From the NCBI GenBank assembly GCA_003508835.1, contig PUFA01000118.1:186001-250000 (forward strand): DNA of 64,000 bases. The letters are read 5' to 3'. The notes under the pieces are model-generated. The model was not told where the DNA came from. It saw only the letters and a list, made by a program, of their open reading frames with translations, and did not search any database. Shown here one piece after another: positions 34,295 through 46,193 of the stretch. The translations under genes were made by a program, and so were the position numbers. Position 1 is the stretch's first letter. Every line of letters begins with the position of its first letter. The DNA is from Eonycteris spelaea. Lineage: Eukaryota; Chordata; Mammalia; Chiroptera; Pteropodidae.

Positions 34295-35055
34295 TTGTCT
34301 TGTCCAGAAAGTACTGTCTTATTCATACAGCCTTACAACTGTCAATTAATATTTTTCACATGAATTCCATTGAGCTTTTCCCCACCCCCTCCATAAAGTT
34401 AAAGTGATAAGAGCTATCTTATCTGCCAAATGAAGTTGTAAAAGACATATATATGAACATGCCCGCTGCACGTCTCCCTTCCGCCATCAGTCAAAACTCA
34501 ATCCTAATTAAGTCTGATAAACATGGGATCACACTGCTGTCTCTCCTCTCCAGGAAGAGAACCAGGGGCCGACTTTCTAAATCCTGCCATCCCCTTCAAA
34601 GGCTGCTTCACAGTCAGAATATGAGCACCTCTTCCTCACAATAATCTGCTTTTTATTCAAGCACTAGCATTCAAGAAGAATTGTTTTAAGTGTTTATTAT
34701 TCATTTTATCCTAAGTATCTCCTACTATTTTTCACTATAAAATGGCTAGTGCCACATACTGAAAAGGCCACACCTGCCTGATAATGCAACTGCATGATTA
34801 AAGATGCTGAATAGCCTGGGCCCTCACATGACTACAGAGAACAGAGTCCTGGGGGTTGCTTACCAGACATGGAGCCAGAGCCGCAAACAAGCTCTTGCTG
34901 TGTTTAAGCCACTGGGATTTCAGGCTTAATCTGCAAACTCAGCATAATCCAGCCTATCCTAAGACATTCAGGCTCATGACAAAAACCCACTTTTGTTGGG
35001 CTTTTAAATAGTTTTTAACTATTGTGTGAGTTAAGAACATGCTAAGAAACAGTGG
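34295..35055. other. Unassigned stretch
   Basis: No named repeat. A 63-codon plus-strand frame at 34453 has no visible domain. Slightly GC-richer at 34460-34640 and 34790-34930. Confidence 0.4.
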
Positions 35056-35059
35056 CCAC

Positions 35060-35215
35060 ATTCTAAGGGTCAAGACCCCCAGACTCTAGCCCAACTTGGA
35101 CAGCTAACTTGTGTGGCTTTGATCAACTCATTGTATTGTATAGGTCTCATTCTCTTATTTTAATAAATGAGGAGAGAGGACTAGATTAGTTTTAAAGGGC
35201 ATTCAGGTCCAGATC
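35060..35215 (+). mobile_element. MIR SINE
   Basis: CAGACTCTAGCCCAACTTGG, AACTTGTGTGGCTTTGATCA, GTCTCATTCTCTTATTTTAA and GAGAGGACTAGATTAGTTTT follow the MIR order from its core to the GGACTAGATGA-type block. Old and diverged. Confidence 0.65.
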
Positions 35216-35219
35216 CTAG

Positions 35220-36235
35220 AAATGAACTTCCAGTTTTATGTCTAGGAACCTACCCACTATCTATAACTTTCTTTTGTAGCACTATGTTTTCTTCAAAAAG
35301 TTAAAATAAAATTTTGACTGACAATTGGTTGGAACACAACCTACTTATTAGTACAGGATTACATTAAAGTCAAAATCTCATTTGTTGTCAGGTTATTTAT
35401 AAATCCTGTGTTTATGTGGAAGCAACTTTACCGTATTAAGTAAGTTGTGTGCGTGTTTTGATGCTTCACAATTTACACAATAGAACACACAAAAAACTTA
35501 ACCCAATAGAATTCAAAATTAAGTGTATTATCAGGGAATTAACTAACAAAGTGATAATGATTATAGTCATAATAATAAAGAAAAAGTTGCTCTAGAAAGA
35601 AACAGAAATAAAAAATAATGAAACGAAGTTATCGTCGAAGCAAACTGAATTAAGGCTGCTGGGCAATTTCCCATACGATAGAGAAGTAATCCTTTTTAAT
35701 CCATGAGGTCCACTTCTAGCTTTTGATTCTTTTGCTACAGAGCTTTCAGAGAGCCTTAGAAAAATTGTGTTACAGCAAGCGATCACACACAATGGTTTCT
35801 AGAAGGGATGTGGGAGAGCCAAAGCTCTTTGTTTCGATATGAATTAAATTTTCATCCCTGGTTTTGGAGTCGAAGTACTGGCACATGCTCAGGTTTCCCC
35901 CTGACATTTGTCTTGGCTGTAGTGCTAAGCTTCAACTGCATCAATTAACATCTCACGCTTTGCCCAATCTATTTCCTGCTTGTCGCCTAACATTTTACTT
36001 TAATAGTTTCCAAATTTCCTCTTCTGAACAAACCTATACTTATCCCATGATTGGGCACCAACATAATCAAGTCATGTTTGTTTATTCATTCTTATTGCTT
36101 AGAACCATGTTTGGGAAAATGAATACCTTTACTTTTGAAAAGTGAATAAAGAATGCAAATTTGTGCAGGTTGAGTCTATCATAAATACCAATAACCATGC
36201 CTTAGTTGAGTTACCTAAGTCATAACTTAAATAAA
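35220..36235. other. Unassigned stretch, 1 kb
   Basis: No repeat or exon recognised. Frames of 66 codons (minus, 35592) and 93 codons (plus, 35864) have no visible domain. Confidence 0.45.
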
Positions 36236-36240
36236 TAAAT

Positions 36241-36280
36241 GTATATGTATATGTGTGGATATGTATATGTATATGTGTGG

Positions 36281-36316
<36 letters not shown>

Positions 36317-36340
36317 GTATATACACACATACACATATAC
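36241..36340. repeat. (TATG)/(TA) low-complexity array with two 22-bp units
   Basis: Two identical 22-base units (36241-36262 and 36263-36284, each ending GTGTGGATAT) precede GTATAT runs and a switch to ACACACATACACATATAC near 36322. The switch makes a local inverted repeat. A smaller GTGTGT/ACACAT inverted tract follows at 36412-36450. Confidence 0.9.
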
Positions 36341-36449
36341 AGAAAGTAGAATAGATCAGGTCTGTTATAATTAAAATGAATAAGAAAAATTTTACTCCCT
36401 TATAGTTTAGATTATGTGTGTGTGTGTATGTACACATACACACATATAT

Positions 36450-38385
36450 TTACTTTGTGATACTAATTTACATTTAAAAAGTGTATAAGACATGGAAAAT
36501 AAGTATAGATGGAATCATATTTTGAAAATCATTTATGAGCTTTCCTCTTTGCCTTTCATGACCTTGTACATTGGCCAGCCCAAAGCATCTATATGTCTGA
36601 CAGGAGATTAGTGTTTCTTACAGAAGGAGTCAATGAGAATGAGGCAAAATTCAGCATCTGACATTCACGAGATTTTACAGCATGACAAGAGACTTGAGGG
36701 CCAGACATTGTTGAGAAGGAAAGGTTTTTCCGATCTCTTCTCCTCCCTTAGCATAGCTACCACAAAGCTGGAAGGCCCATGTTCAGTGTGTTTTCCTCCA
36801 GGTCAGAGGTTTTCTTTCTGCCCGAAAGGTAGAGGCCATTAACTTGATAATTACCTCTAAGGTAAAAGCAAGGTATGATTGAGGGGAAATAAAAGAAAAG
36901 CCTGATCCTTTAAGGTCTCAAGAGATACTCAGAAGAACAAAGGGAAGGAGAGCCATGAGCCAGTGAGATGCATCTGCCCAACTTCCCCTCAAGGCCCAGA
37001 GATGGGGGGAAGTAAGAGTTCAGGGACACAGACACCAGCGATGACAGTCTCTTCTGGCTTCCATTTCCCCTGTGGGTTTCTGGGAAGATTCCTTTCTGAC
37101 AACAGTCTACCATCCATATGCAGCTTAGTGCAGCAGAGCGAGGACTTGAGTTTCAGTCTTGATTTCATAATGGGATAGACAGAAAAGTGTGGCACCTGAG
37201 GGTCTGGCTGGGGAACTTGCCAGAATGGGGTTGTCATAGTGAGATAATGTTCTGTGGCAAAATGCAAGATGACTGCCTGCCTGTGACCAAATGGAACTGT
37301 AACCAGGCCCTAGAAGAATCCATGCTACAGAAAGAGCAGAGTTGAGGAAGAGCGGAGGCACCGCTGGAAAACGCCCAGGTGTTCACTAGCCACAGACTTC
37401 AGCAGGGGCCAGCAAGGACCCAGACTCACATATGAGAGGAGCCAGAAGGACTCCCAAAGTCTCCTTTCTCCTTAGATGTCATCTTGAAAATTCAGAAGAA
37501 GGCAGGAGAGGGATGGACAACTAGAAAATCAAAGACACAACACATTAACAAAGGTGACTGCTCAAATTACTATCTCATTATTCATCTACACGGACTAAAA
37601 TGTTAGTTCTTCTCTTCCATTGCTGGAAAGTCATAAAGGAAACAAGATCACTATAAACAAAGGATATTACATTTTCTTACAAATCCAAGCTTTTATATTA
37701 AACTTTCAGTGCAATACACAAAGTACTTCTGTGTGGTGTGGTGGATGTATTACTATCGACAAGTATTAAGTGGCTTTTCTGCAAGAGGTTTATTCACCTC
37801 ACCCCATTGCATTGTGGGCCACAGTACAAAGTTCAAAAAAGTGACATCTCACTTCCACACAGACCCTTAAGAGCCAGCTCTCGTGGTTCACTGTGATTTG
37901 TTTTCCACTTATCTCCGGTTGTGGAAGCACACGTCAAGATGGAGCCCTCATCAGCCTGGGCTTTTAAGCAACTACCACGAGCAGAGCCCTCAAGCTGACC
38001 CAAAAGGGACATGTGGTGTGTGCAAAAAATTAACTTTTTATAAACCACACTGAATTTTTAGGCTGTTGGTTATTGCGATGTAAGCTAACCTGTCCTGATT
38101 TATATATATGTAGATATATATAAATAGAATTAAAAATGTTTGATGGTTGTGTTTTGCTTTTGATAAATTTAAAGAAAATTTACAGGATAGATTTAAAAGG
38201 TTTCTTTTCATTCAAATTACTTTAAAATTGGGCTGAGACATGCTCATACTAAGATTAAAGGAAAAAGGTTTAAAAACCTACTGTGAGTGGCTAAGCTCTT
38301 ATAAAGTAGCTTTCAAAGAAGTTCTGTATGAAAGGAATAAATTCTTTACAAAGAATATCTTTTCTTATCATTATTTTTCTTGAGA
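36450..38385. other. Unassigned stretch, about 1.9 kb, GC-richer at 36640-37480
   Basis: No repeat family is recognised. The GC-richer part carries overlapping frames of 60-92 codons on both strands (for example 36989-37267 minus and 36963-37178 plus), which is typical of stop-poor sequence rather than coding. It could be an old ERV or unique DNA. Confidence 0.4.
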
Positions 38386-38391
38386 GTCTTT

Positions 38392-38556
38392 GCTTTTTAT
38401 TATGAAAATTTATAAACAAATATAAAAATAGACAACATGAGCCCAAATATACCCACCATCCAGCTTCGACACTATCAACTCATGGTCAATTTCTTTACTC
38501 ATATCCATTTCAACCCACCGCAGATTATTTTAAGCAAATTCCAGGCATTATATCAT

Positions 38557-38605
<49 letters not shown>

Positions 38606-39335
38606 TATAATTGTTTTTGTATATGCGCCTAAATGATAAGAAGTTTTCCTTCGAACACAGGTAAAAATAGGCAATGGTAGTTCCTTAATATTATCAAAAA
38701 TCTCATCAGTGTTCTAATTTCCTTGATTTTCCTTATTTTTATTAGTTGTATGTTTGCATCAGTATTCGGACCAGGTCCAACATCGAGTCCAATTAATACT
38801 ATGTTGAGGTGTCTCAAGAACAGGTTCTCCCTCCATATTTTTTTTTGTTCTTGCAGTTTTTGTTATTATTGTTGAAGAAACAGAACCATGATCCTAGAGG
38901 TTTCTCATCTAGAGATTACTGATTGCATCATGTGGTGTCATTGAACATGTTCTTCTGACCCCTTATTTATCATAATTTGATATTTAGATCAGTAGTTAGA
39001 TTAGGTCTGGTCACATTCAGGTTTAATTTTGAGGAAAATACTGCTTCATGGAGTTGAACGTTTTTGATGTGTTTCATTTTATAAACTATGATGCTTATTG
39101 ATTCTCAAGTTGTTATATCTTCAGTCTGTGGTAACTTTCCAAGATGGGCCCTGAATCTTTGTGGCACAACTCTGGTAATTTTGGATGCCTTCCCTGTTTT
39201 CGGTATGATGACATGTTCAAGGGTTATTGTTAATTTCCTGCCCAATACCTGAGCTCTGCCATCCTCCTAAAACCTTAGTTTCTTTAGCACATGTCTGCAA
39301 AATGTGGATACCTATTGTGACAGAGGTGGTCATTT
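38392..39335 (-). mobile_element. L1M 3' UTR (L1ME/L1M4-like), antisense
   Basis: Reversed L1M order: TTTTATTATGAAAATTTATA, TACCCACCATCCAGCTTCGA, CAACTCATGGTCAATTTCTT, GCAAATTCCAGGCATTATAT, a TA expansion, TCATCAGTGTTCTAATTTCC, CAAGAACAGGTTCTCCCTCC and ATGTGGTGTCATTGAACATG. The order and length make this a confident call; the subfamily name is less certain. Confidence 0.85.
38563..38601. repeat. (TA)n array inside the L1M copy
   Basis: About 19 TA units, embedded between two parts of the L1M 3' UTR that are adjacent in other copies. Confidence 0.95.
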
Positions 39336-39339
39336 TTTT

Positions 39340-39740
39340 TCCTAATTTTTTTAATGAAATAAGCTAGAAATGTATATTTTAAGATAGAATATATTATGAA
39401 TTCGTACTAAAATGTTAAGTTAAAAAACAGCTCTACGAGATTTTTGCATAATCTCATCCATTTTGCATGTCCTCATACTCTGAAAAAAATCCCAGTTCTT
39501 AACGTCAAAAAACTAATTAGCTTATTTGCTCCATCACACACTATACACACAGAGGCTCAGCATAGCAAACCAACACCACCACCAAAAATGTAAGAGTTTT
39601 GAAAAGAGTAAATTTTTTGTCCTTATGGTGTAGTGTTGTAAGCTCTCTCTCTGAGCAACTGTGCTGTCAACTGCATACAGAGCTAAGTTCATTTGTTTCC
39701 TTTTCCTTCTGACTTTGAGGGATTGCTTTTCAAAATTGGA
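39340..39740 (-). mobile_element. Probable continuation of the L1M, antisense
   Basis: T-rich plus strand lying between two minus-strand L1M blocks in compatible orientation. CTAATTTTTTTAATGAAATA at 39342 resembles the L1M order, but I have few landmarks beyond that. Confidence 0.4.
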
Positions 39741-39744
39741 TTTT

Positions 39745-42262
39745 CTTTTTTAATTATGCAAAAGATTTACATTGCTTTAAAATTTTAAATCAAATATACA
39801 ACATAGCACGTAATCAAGGAAATCCAGCTTCTATCCCTACACCCTCCACTCCATTTTCTCTCCCTCCTTCTTTGGGCAACTTTGAAAATTTTCGATTTTT
39901 AACTATTTCTACATTTTTAATACAAGAATGTATGTGTGTGTTTGTGTGTGTGAATATATGGGTGAATATATATTTAGCCCCTTCTTTCTTATCTAGATTG
40001 TAATATGTTGTAAACAAATTTCTTCATCTTGCTTTTTCTCAAAATACATGTTTTAGATTGATCCAAGGTAAACACAGAGATATTCTTCATTCCACTTAAA
40101 AGTTACATAGTACTCCATCATGTGACTATGGTATAGTTTAATTGATGAGTTCCCTATTAGGTAAAAAGGCAAATGCTTATATGATTTTGCTAGATATTGC
40201 CAAATTCTCTTCCATAGACATTGTACAATTTCGCTATCCTACCACTAAAGTATGAAATTGCCTGTTTCTGCAGAATCTACCAAATTATTTTAATCTTTTG
40301 GGGTTTTACAACCTGATCAATGAAGAAATATATTTCATAAAAGTTTCAATTTGTGGGATTTTTTCTCTTATAAGAAATATTTTTCATTTGGCTGACAGCC
40401 ATTTAAATCTGATTTTCTCTGAGTGAAGTGTTCATATCTATAGCCCATTTTTTAAATTATAGTTGTTGGCTTATTTTCCCCTTTATTTTTAGAAGATTTT
40501 ATATACTAGAGATATTCGTATTTTGCAAATATTTTTCCAGGCATGGTTTTTTTTTTTTTGCTTATATATTTTTTGTTGTTGTTGATTTGTTTTGTTTTGA
40601 AAGAGGCAATTGACCAAAATACTGATTTTTAATGTAATCAAACTTATGTATCTTTTCCTTATTGCTTCTGAGTTTTCAATCACACTTAAAGTTTTCCTCA
40701 CTACTAAGTTATAAATAAACTTACCTATATTTTTATATAGTACTTGCTTGATGTCATATTTTTATATGTAAATCTCTACTATATTTGAAATTTATCTATT
40801 CAATAAAAGAATAGATTTTTTATAGCATAGTTTTTTCAGTAATTCCAGATTACTTATTAAAAGTCCATCTATTTCCCATTTACTTGAGATACTGCCTTTG
40901 TTACATTGCTAAATATCATTATGTACTTGGAGCTGTTACTAAGTGTTCTATTTTGTTTCATTGCTCAATCTATATAAACGAAAACCAAAGTTTAATTATA
41001 GAGGCTGTATAGTATCTTTCAATATTTAGTAGGAGACAACCCTGTATCTTGCTTTTCTTCCTCTACAGGATTTTATAGCTATTTTTACTTATTTTCTTAC
41101 AAATAAACCCCCTTCCCCAAATATGTAATGTCATTTTTATACAGAATACATTAAATATATGTCATTTTTAGGAATACTGACATCTTCATGCTGTTGAGTC
41201 TTTCTATTTATCAACATAATATCAATTCTACTTTTGTGTTTTTCAGAGTATTTTATAGTTTCCTTATAGAGAGTTTTAAAATTACTTACTAAGTTAATGT
41301 CATAACAGATTTTGTTATTGTTGTCATAAACACAATCTTTATTCCATCATATTTTCTAACTGGTTTGTGTTTGAATGTATGACTAGGTAAAGCCTTTTGT
41401 AACCTGCTGTTTTATAATTTTTTTTACTTCTGTCTTATTTAAACTAAATTTCCTTTTATTCTTTGAGGTTTTCCAAATACATAATCACATCATCTTCAAG
41501 TACAGACAGTTTTACCTTTTCCTTTCTCATTCTTATGCCTCTAATTGCTCTATTTTTATCTAATTGCATTGAGTAATTCATCTAAGTCAATGTTTAATAT
41601 AAGACCTTTTTCCTGACTTTAACAAGAAAGACTTTAGTGTTTCTCCTTTAAGTACAATGAAGCCTTTGGCAATGAAATACACACACATGCACACACACAA
41701 ATATTGTAAGTTAAAGAAATATCCATTAATTCCTCCTTCTTCAGACTTTTTCACATGAATGCCTGTTGAATTTTGTCAAATACATTTTCTGTGTCTATAG
41801 AGACAATCATATTATTTTTCTCCCAAACTCTTTTAATAAGATGATTTATACAAATGGATTGTCTAATATTGATCTGCCCTTATATTTCTAGAATAAAAGG
41901 TTTCTTCGTTTTAATGTACTCTTAGATCATATTTGCTGATAATGTATCAAGGATTTTTACATCACTACTAACAAATGAAATAAGTCTGTAATTTCCTTTT
42001 TGTTGCAATATTTGTCAGGTTTGGGCAGCAATGCTCCACAGTGTATAGAAAGAATTTTGAAATTATCCATTCTTTTATACGCTCTGACCTAGTCTGAGTA
42101 GAACTGTGATTATGTTATCTGTAACAGTTTGATACACCCTGTAAAGCCATATGGGCCACTTTACTTGAGGAAGCTCTTGCACTTCTTTGTTCTATTATAA
42201 TTAGTCTTGTTTCAATGATCTGTCTCTATTAAAGTCAATTCTGTATTTTTCTTTAACAGTGA
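39745..42262 (-). mobile_element. Long L1M relic (3' part of ORF2 and tail), antisense
   Basis: Reversed L1 order over about 2.5 kb: AGTACTCCATCATGTGACTA near 40110, AAATTCTCTTCCATAGACAT near 40202, GTTTTCCTCACTACTAAGTT near 40691, CTTCATGCTGTTGAGTCTTT near 41187, GTTGAATTTTGTCAAATACA near 41764 and TTTCAATGATCTGTCTCTAT near 42210. The coding region has many stops and small gaps. AT-rich frames of 60-70 codons inside are debris. Confidence 0.85.
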
Positions 42263-42269
42263 TTGTCAA

Positions 42270-42685
42270 TTTCATTTATTCATCATTTCACTTACTATGT
42301 GATTTGTTTTAGCCAATGGAGTTTTGCGAATGTGACACCAGCTGAGGCTTGAAAAGAAGTTGAACATTGAGAGTCTCTCTCTTGCTGCAGTTGAAGTGTT
42401 GTGACGAGCATGTAAATGAGCCTGAGCTAGCCTGGGAGAGGATGCAAGTCCACATGGAGAAGAATCCAGATGCCACAGCAAACAGCCTACCAACAGTTAG
42501 ACATGTGAGTTCATCTTAGATTGTCCAGACTCCAGGTGAGCAGAGAGCCCACTAAAAGTTAGCCATACCAGTAGTCTATCTAGTCAAACCACAGAGAGAG
42601 AGGAAAAAAATGATTATTGTAAGCTGCTGACTTTGATGTTTGTTACATGACATGAGTTTATTGATACACAACTCAACATAAAACA
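42270..42685 (+). mobile_element. Ancient LTR-like repeat, same family as 24820
   Basis: TTTAGCCAATGGAGTTTTGC, GTGACACCAGCTGAGGCTTG, CTCTCTTGCTGCAGTTGAAG, CATGGAGAAGAATCCAGATG and ATTGTAAGCTGCTGACTTTG, then TTTGTTACATGACA. The order fits a common old mammalian repeat that ends in a TTTTAAGCCACTAAGTTT-like block and TTTGTTACA. I believe it is an LTR but am not sure of the name. Confidence 0.55.
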
Positions 42686-42689
42686 AAAT

Positions 42690-42970
42690 TACAAGATTCT
42701 ACTGGGTGATCAATTTATACAGTTATTGAAGAGGTGATGCTTAAATGAGACCTAGAGGGTGGAAAGAGCCAAGTTTTTGAATGGGAGGAAAGTGGGATTG
42801 GATTGATGTGAAGAAGGAGGAGAATGATAAATGCTGAGGGCAGAGCTGTGAGACCATGCAGGAGATTGCTTTTTTGGATTTTAGGTGTAATAAGAAGCCA
42901 TTTAAAAGTATAGCGGGCAGGTGAATAAAGTTAAAAATAAATCAGGGAGGAATTTTTAAGTTGGGATATT
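42690..42970 (-). mobile_element. L2 LINE fragment, antisense
   Basis: GAAGAGGTGATGCTTAAATG, AGACCTAGAGGGTGGAAAGA, GAATGATAAATGCTGAGGGC, TTTGGATTTTAGGTGTAATA and AGAAGCCATTTAAAAGTATA match the reversed L2 ORF end and 3' UTR (GAGGTGACATTTGAGCTGAG, AGACCTGAAGGATGAGAAGG, TTTGGATTTTATTCTAAGTG, GGAAGCCATTGGAGGG) in order. Confidence 0.85.
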
Positions 42971-42974
42971 CTGC

Positions 42975-43770
42975 TGTTAACCTACTGGTTTTGATTTTCT
43001 GTGTTTCAACCATGTCTTGGGTAATAATAGAAAGAGGTAGACACTCTAGCAAATTAGAATACACATGCCTGACTAAAGGCAGCTGCTAAGTCTCCAGTCA
43101 CTTTTTAAATGCAGAACACAGGCCCAGTGTTATCATAGCTTTTAATTTTCCAAAAGAAGAAAATAATTAAAGAAATCTTCTAATTTTTATAAAAAATATT
43201 GTGACTTCTTAAACTTTTCATTGTGCCCCACCCACAAAAAAAAATGCACAGAAAATATATCTGTATACTGATTTAGGTCTTTAAGTCCCAATTTTAAGGC
43301 TTGTTGATCTATAAAAATTTCAGTTGAACAGGAGAGAAAGAGGCAGAGTCTGACGAGTGAGGTTTTCAATAAGGAAAAAAATCCCTGTTCCTCCAGGTAC
43401 AAACAGCAGAGATGCAAGGCTTAGATGAAATTGGGGGACAGGGGAACCATGAACTTGTAATTGGGGACATTATCAGCTAGTCTGTTGGGGTCATTAGAGG
43501 TTAAAAGCAGACCATGGATATGAAACTTTAAAAAGCCAAGATGTCTTTGACTTCAAGAATCTCTTTCTTTTTTCTCTATCCTCTTTTTCTGGGTTTTTTT
43601 TTTGTTTGTTGTTTTGTTGTTGTTGTTGTTTTTTAGCAAATTTTCTTTTCTGGCCTCTTCTAAATGCTTCCAATTCCCTACTCAAATAGGTTTATTGTTT
43701 TTCCCCCCATTCCAGGATTTATTGCTTCAAGATCCTTCAAGTGAACTATTTTCTCAACCTCAAAAGTACA
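42975..43770. other. Unassigned stretch
   Basis: No named repeat. Contains a T/G-rich tract GTTTTGTTGTTGTTGTTGTT near 43610. The short frames here are low complexity. Confidence 0.4.
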
Positions 43771-43774
43771 TCTT

Positions 43775-44215
43775 ATGGCAAATAAGCACATAAAAAGATG
43801 TTCCACATCATTAGCATTTAGGGAAACACCAATTAAAACCACAAGGAGGTACTACTACACATTCGTCAGTATGGCTGAAACGAAGAATCGTGACAACACC
43901 CAACGCTGGCATGGATGCAGAAAAACTGAGTCACTCACATATTTTCGGTGGGAATGTAAAACAGTACAACCACTCTGGAAACAGTTTGACAGTTTCTTAT
44001 AAAGCTAAACGCATAATTACTATGCAACCCGTAATTTCACTTGTGGGCATTTCTCCCAGAGAAATGAATACTTACATTCACACAGAAACCTGTACACAAA
44101 TGTTCTCAGCAGTATTATTGTAATAGCCAAAAACTAGAAACAACCCAGATGTCCTTCGTGAAGTGCACAGTTAAACAAATTGTGACGCAATCAGTAGGAA
44201 CAAACTATTGATTTA
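43775..44215 (+). mobile_element. L1M ORF2 C-terminal fragment
   Basis: Two overlapping frames translate to the L1 ORF2 C-terminal region (for example WECKTVQPLWKQF and MANKHIKRCS), split by at least one frameshift. The DNA shows AAATAAGCACATAAAAAGAT, GGGAATGTAAAACAGTACAA and AATAGCCAAAAACTAGAAAC. It stops before the 3' UTR. Confidence 0.85.
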
Positions 44216-44219
44216 TAAT

Positions 44220-45062
44220 TTTGTCTTTCTTATTAAGGTCTTCCATTCACCTAGATTTCTCCTTTATAAATAGTGTCATAAAGAGGTTCCAGTTACTATT
44301 CTCAGTACTACCTACTGAAAAATCCACCGCTTCCCTGTTTTGAGATTCTACCTGCATCATATATACTACGTTTTCCATAGATCTGAGCTTTCCATCATGT
44401 TCCATGGGTCCATTTGCATGTTCTTGCACATGTCCTTGAGAGTTTTTGTTATCAGTTTTGTAGCCATATTACTAGTTGATCCAGTGCCTTTCACCTCTTT
44501 GCCCTTCTTTTTCATAGCTGTTTTAGCCGTTCACGGATATTTAATATCCCACATATATTTTATGGTATGTCTGTCAAGTTCTGTAACCAACCCAGCTAGA
44601 AGTCTTATTGAAATGGCACTGAATTTATATATTAGCTTTGTGAAAATTTACACTAATACTGTTGTGTCACCATAAATGTATACATTTTAATATGATCAGA
44701 TGTTTGCGTCCTTTAATAAAGCTTAAAAATTTCCCTGTAAAGTGCTTATTCATTACTGGTTAGCTCAATTCTTAAATACATTATATTATTGGTTGGTTTT
44801 GTAAATAGTATCTTATATTCTATTTTAAGTAGTTTTTGAAGTATAGAACACTGTTGATTTGCTACATTTATCTTGAATACAGAAATTTGCCAGGTTTTAT
44901 TAGTTTTCACTATTTTTCTGTTAATTCCATTGATTTTTAGGGTAGATAATCATATCATTCATCAATTATAGTATTTTATCAAATTTATCACATTATGACA
45001 TTTCCTAATTTTATACTTCTTATATAGTTTTATTGTCATAACATTAGTATTACTTCAGCCAT
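44220..45062 (-). mobile_element. L1 ORF2 relic, antisense (left part)
   Basis: Reversed L1 order, clear from about 44480: TTTTTCATAGCTGTTTTAGC, AAGTCTTATTGAAATGGCAC, TTATTAGTTTTCACTATTTT and AATTCCATTGATTTTTAGGG. It breaks off near 45062, and the next L1 segment appears after a foreign block at 45715. The 111-codon plus-strand frame at 44340 is antisense noise. Confidence 0.75.
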
Positions 45063-45712
45063 GTTTATCAGTCAGAGTTATACTAAACATCATCGCCATA
45101 TCCTAATCTTAATGGCACTGTCTCCTAGCTTCTCCACAAAGTATGATACTGCTTTGGTTTGGGGTAAAGCCCTTGTTCCAGACACAACTTGTTTACCCTC
45201 AATCCACTCCTTGCTCTTCTCCTGTTAGTAAGCCCTTTATTACAGGTGAAAGAACCCTATGTTTGCATATCTCAGTGCCCTTGTGCCAGATGCTTCCCAA
45301 CCGGGTCTAGACGAAGGCACAGGCAGGAGATAGTAACATGAGAAAATGAGAGAACTAGGGTATTTCTTCACTTTTCTCATTACTTCAAGAGATTGTGTCT
45401 CTCCTTTGGCCCTTATCCAACAGTTGCTGTGATTCCCATTCTGTCAGGTGGCCTCAGACCCTGGTCTCTGGGAACACCAACTTCTCCCTGTGACCCTCGT
45501 ATTGGTGATTAATGTCATCTTCTTCTGTGACCCCTAGTGTTGGGATACTAACGACTCCCTGTGGGCCCCTCACTATCCAATTCTTGACATTCAACCATTA
45601 TCTATGTAACAAATTCTCCTATTATGTATGTAAATTTCCTATGTATGTAAATTTAAAGTATTTTCTGTTTTTCTGGTTAGAACCTTGGAAAGTGGATGAA
45701 AGTTAGAGCGTT
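45063..45712 (+). mobile_element. Interspersed element that splits an L1, class uncertain
   Basis: About 650 bases, GC-richer than the flanks, with AGACCCTGGTCTCTGGGAAC, CTTCTCCCTGTGACCCTC, GTGACCCCTAGTGTTGGGAT, CTCCCTGTGGGCCCCTCAC and ATGTAACAAATTCTCCTATT. I remember this order from a common old mammalian repeat but cannot name it safely. The start (TATCAGTCAGAGT) and end (TTAGAACCTTGGAAAG) may be worn inverted ends. An internal 17-base slip duplication lies at 45623-45654. Confidence 0.6.
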
Positions 45713-45925
45713 TATAAGGTTGATAAATTTTCTATGGCTAATTTTCTAAAAGTATTTTTAAAGTAATAAACAGGTATTATATTTTATCAAGTATTTCTGC
45801 TGCACCATTTGAAAATAATTATGTGCCTTTTTGCTCCTTCAGTCTACTAATGTAGAGGTTATACTGATACTTTTTCTGCTGTCGAATTGTCAAACCATTT
45901 GGTTACCTACTGTTTCAGTCAAAAC
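45713..45925 (-). mobile_element. L1 ORF2 relic, antisense (right part)
   Basis: TATTATATTTTATCAAGTAT, TCTGCTGCACCATTTGAAAA and GTCTACTAATGTAGAGGTTA follow the reversed L1 order directly after where the left part ended. Same orientation and similar divergence support one original element. Confidence 0.7.
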
Positions 45926-45929
45926 GATG

Positions 45930-46190
45930 GGAATCCTCTTGCTGCCCCTGATGACCTAAGCTGCTTTATGCTCCTTAAGAGAGGCTGCTCTGGACAGTCC
46001 AGCATCTTTATCAGCATCTATAGTCAAATCCAGCATGGCAAAGGTTTCTTTCAATATCCTTAAACTTCACTGTTCCCCACTCCCAACCCCACCAATGAAC
46101 AGAATTCTACCTGGAAACAAGCCACCTTGTTTGATGTCTCAAAACTCTTTGGGCCACCATCATGAATGTTCCTAAAGTCCATATGTTATA
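45930..46190. other. Unassigned short stretch
   Basis: No repeat or exon recognised. Confidence 0.4.
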
Positions 46191-46193
46191 AAT

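Noticed and set aside
43775..45925. A plus-strand L1 fragment followed by a minus-strand L1, as one inverted (twin-primed) element or a large hairpin.
   Set aside because: The two segments come from different parts of L1 and are in the wrong order for twin priming, so they are separate insertions and would not pair.
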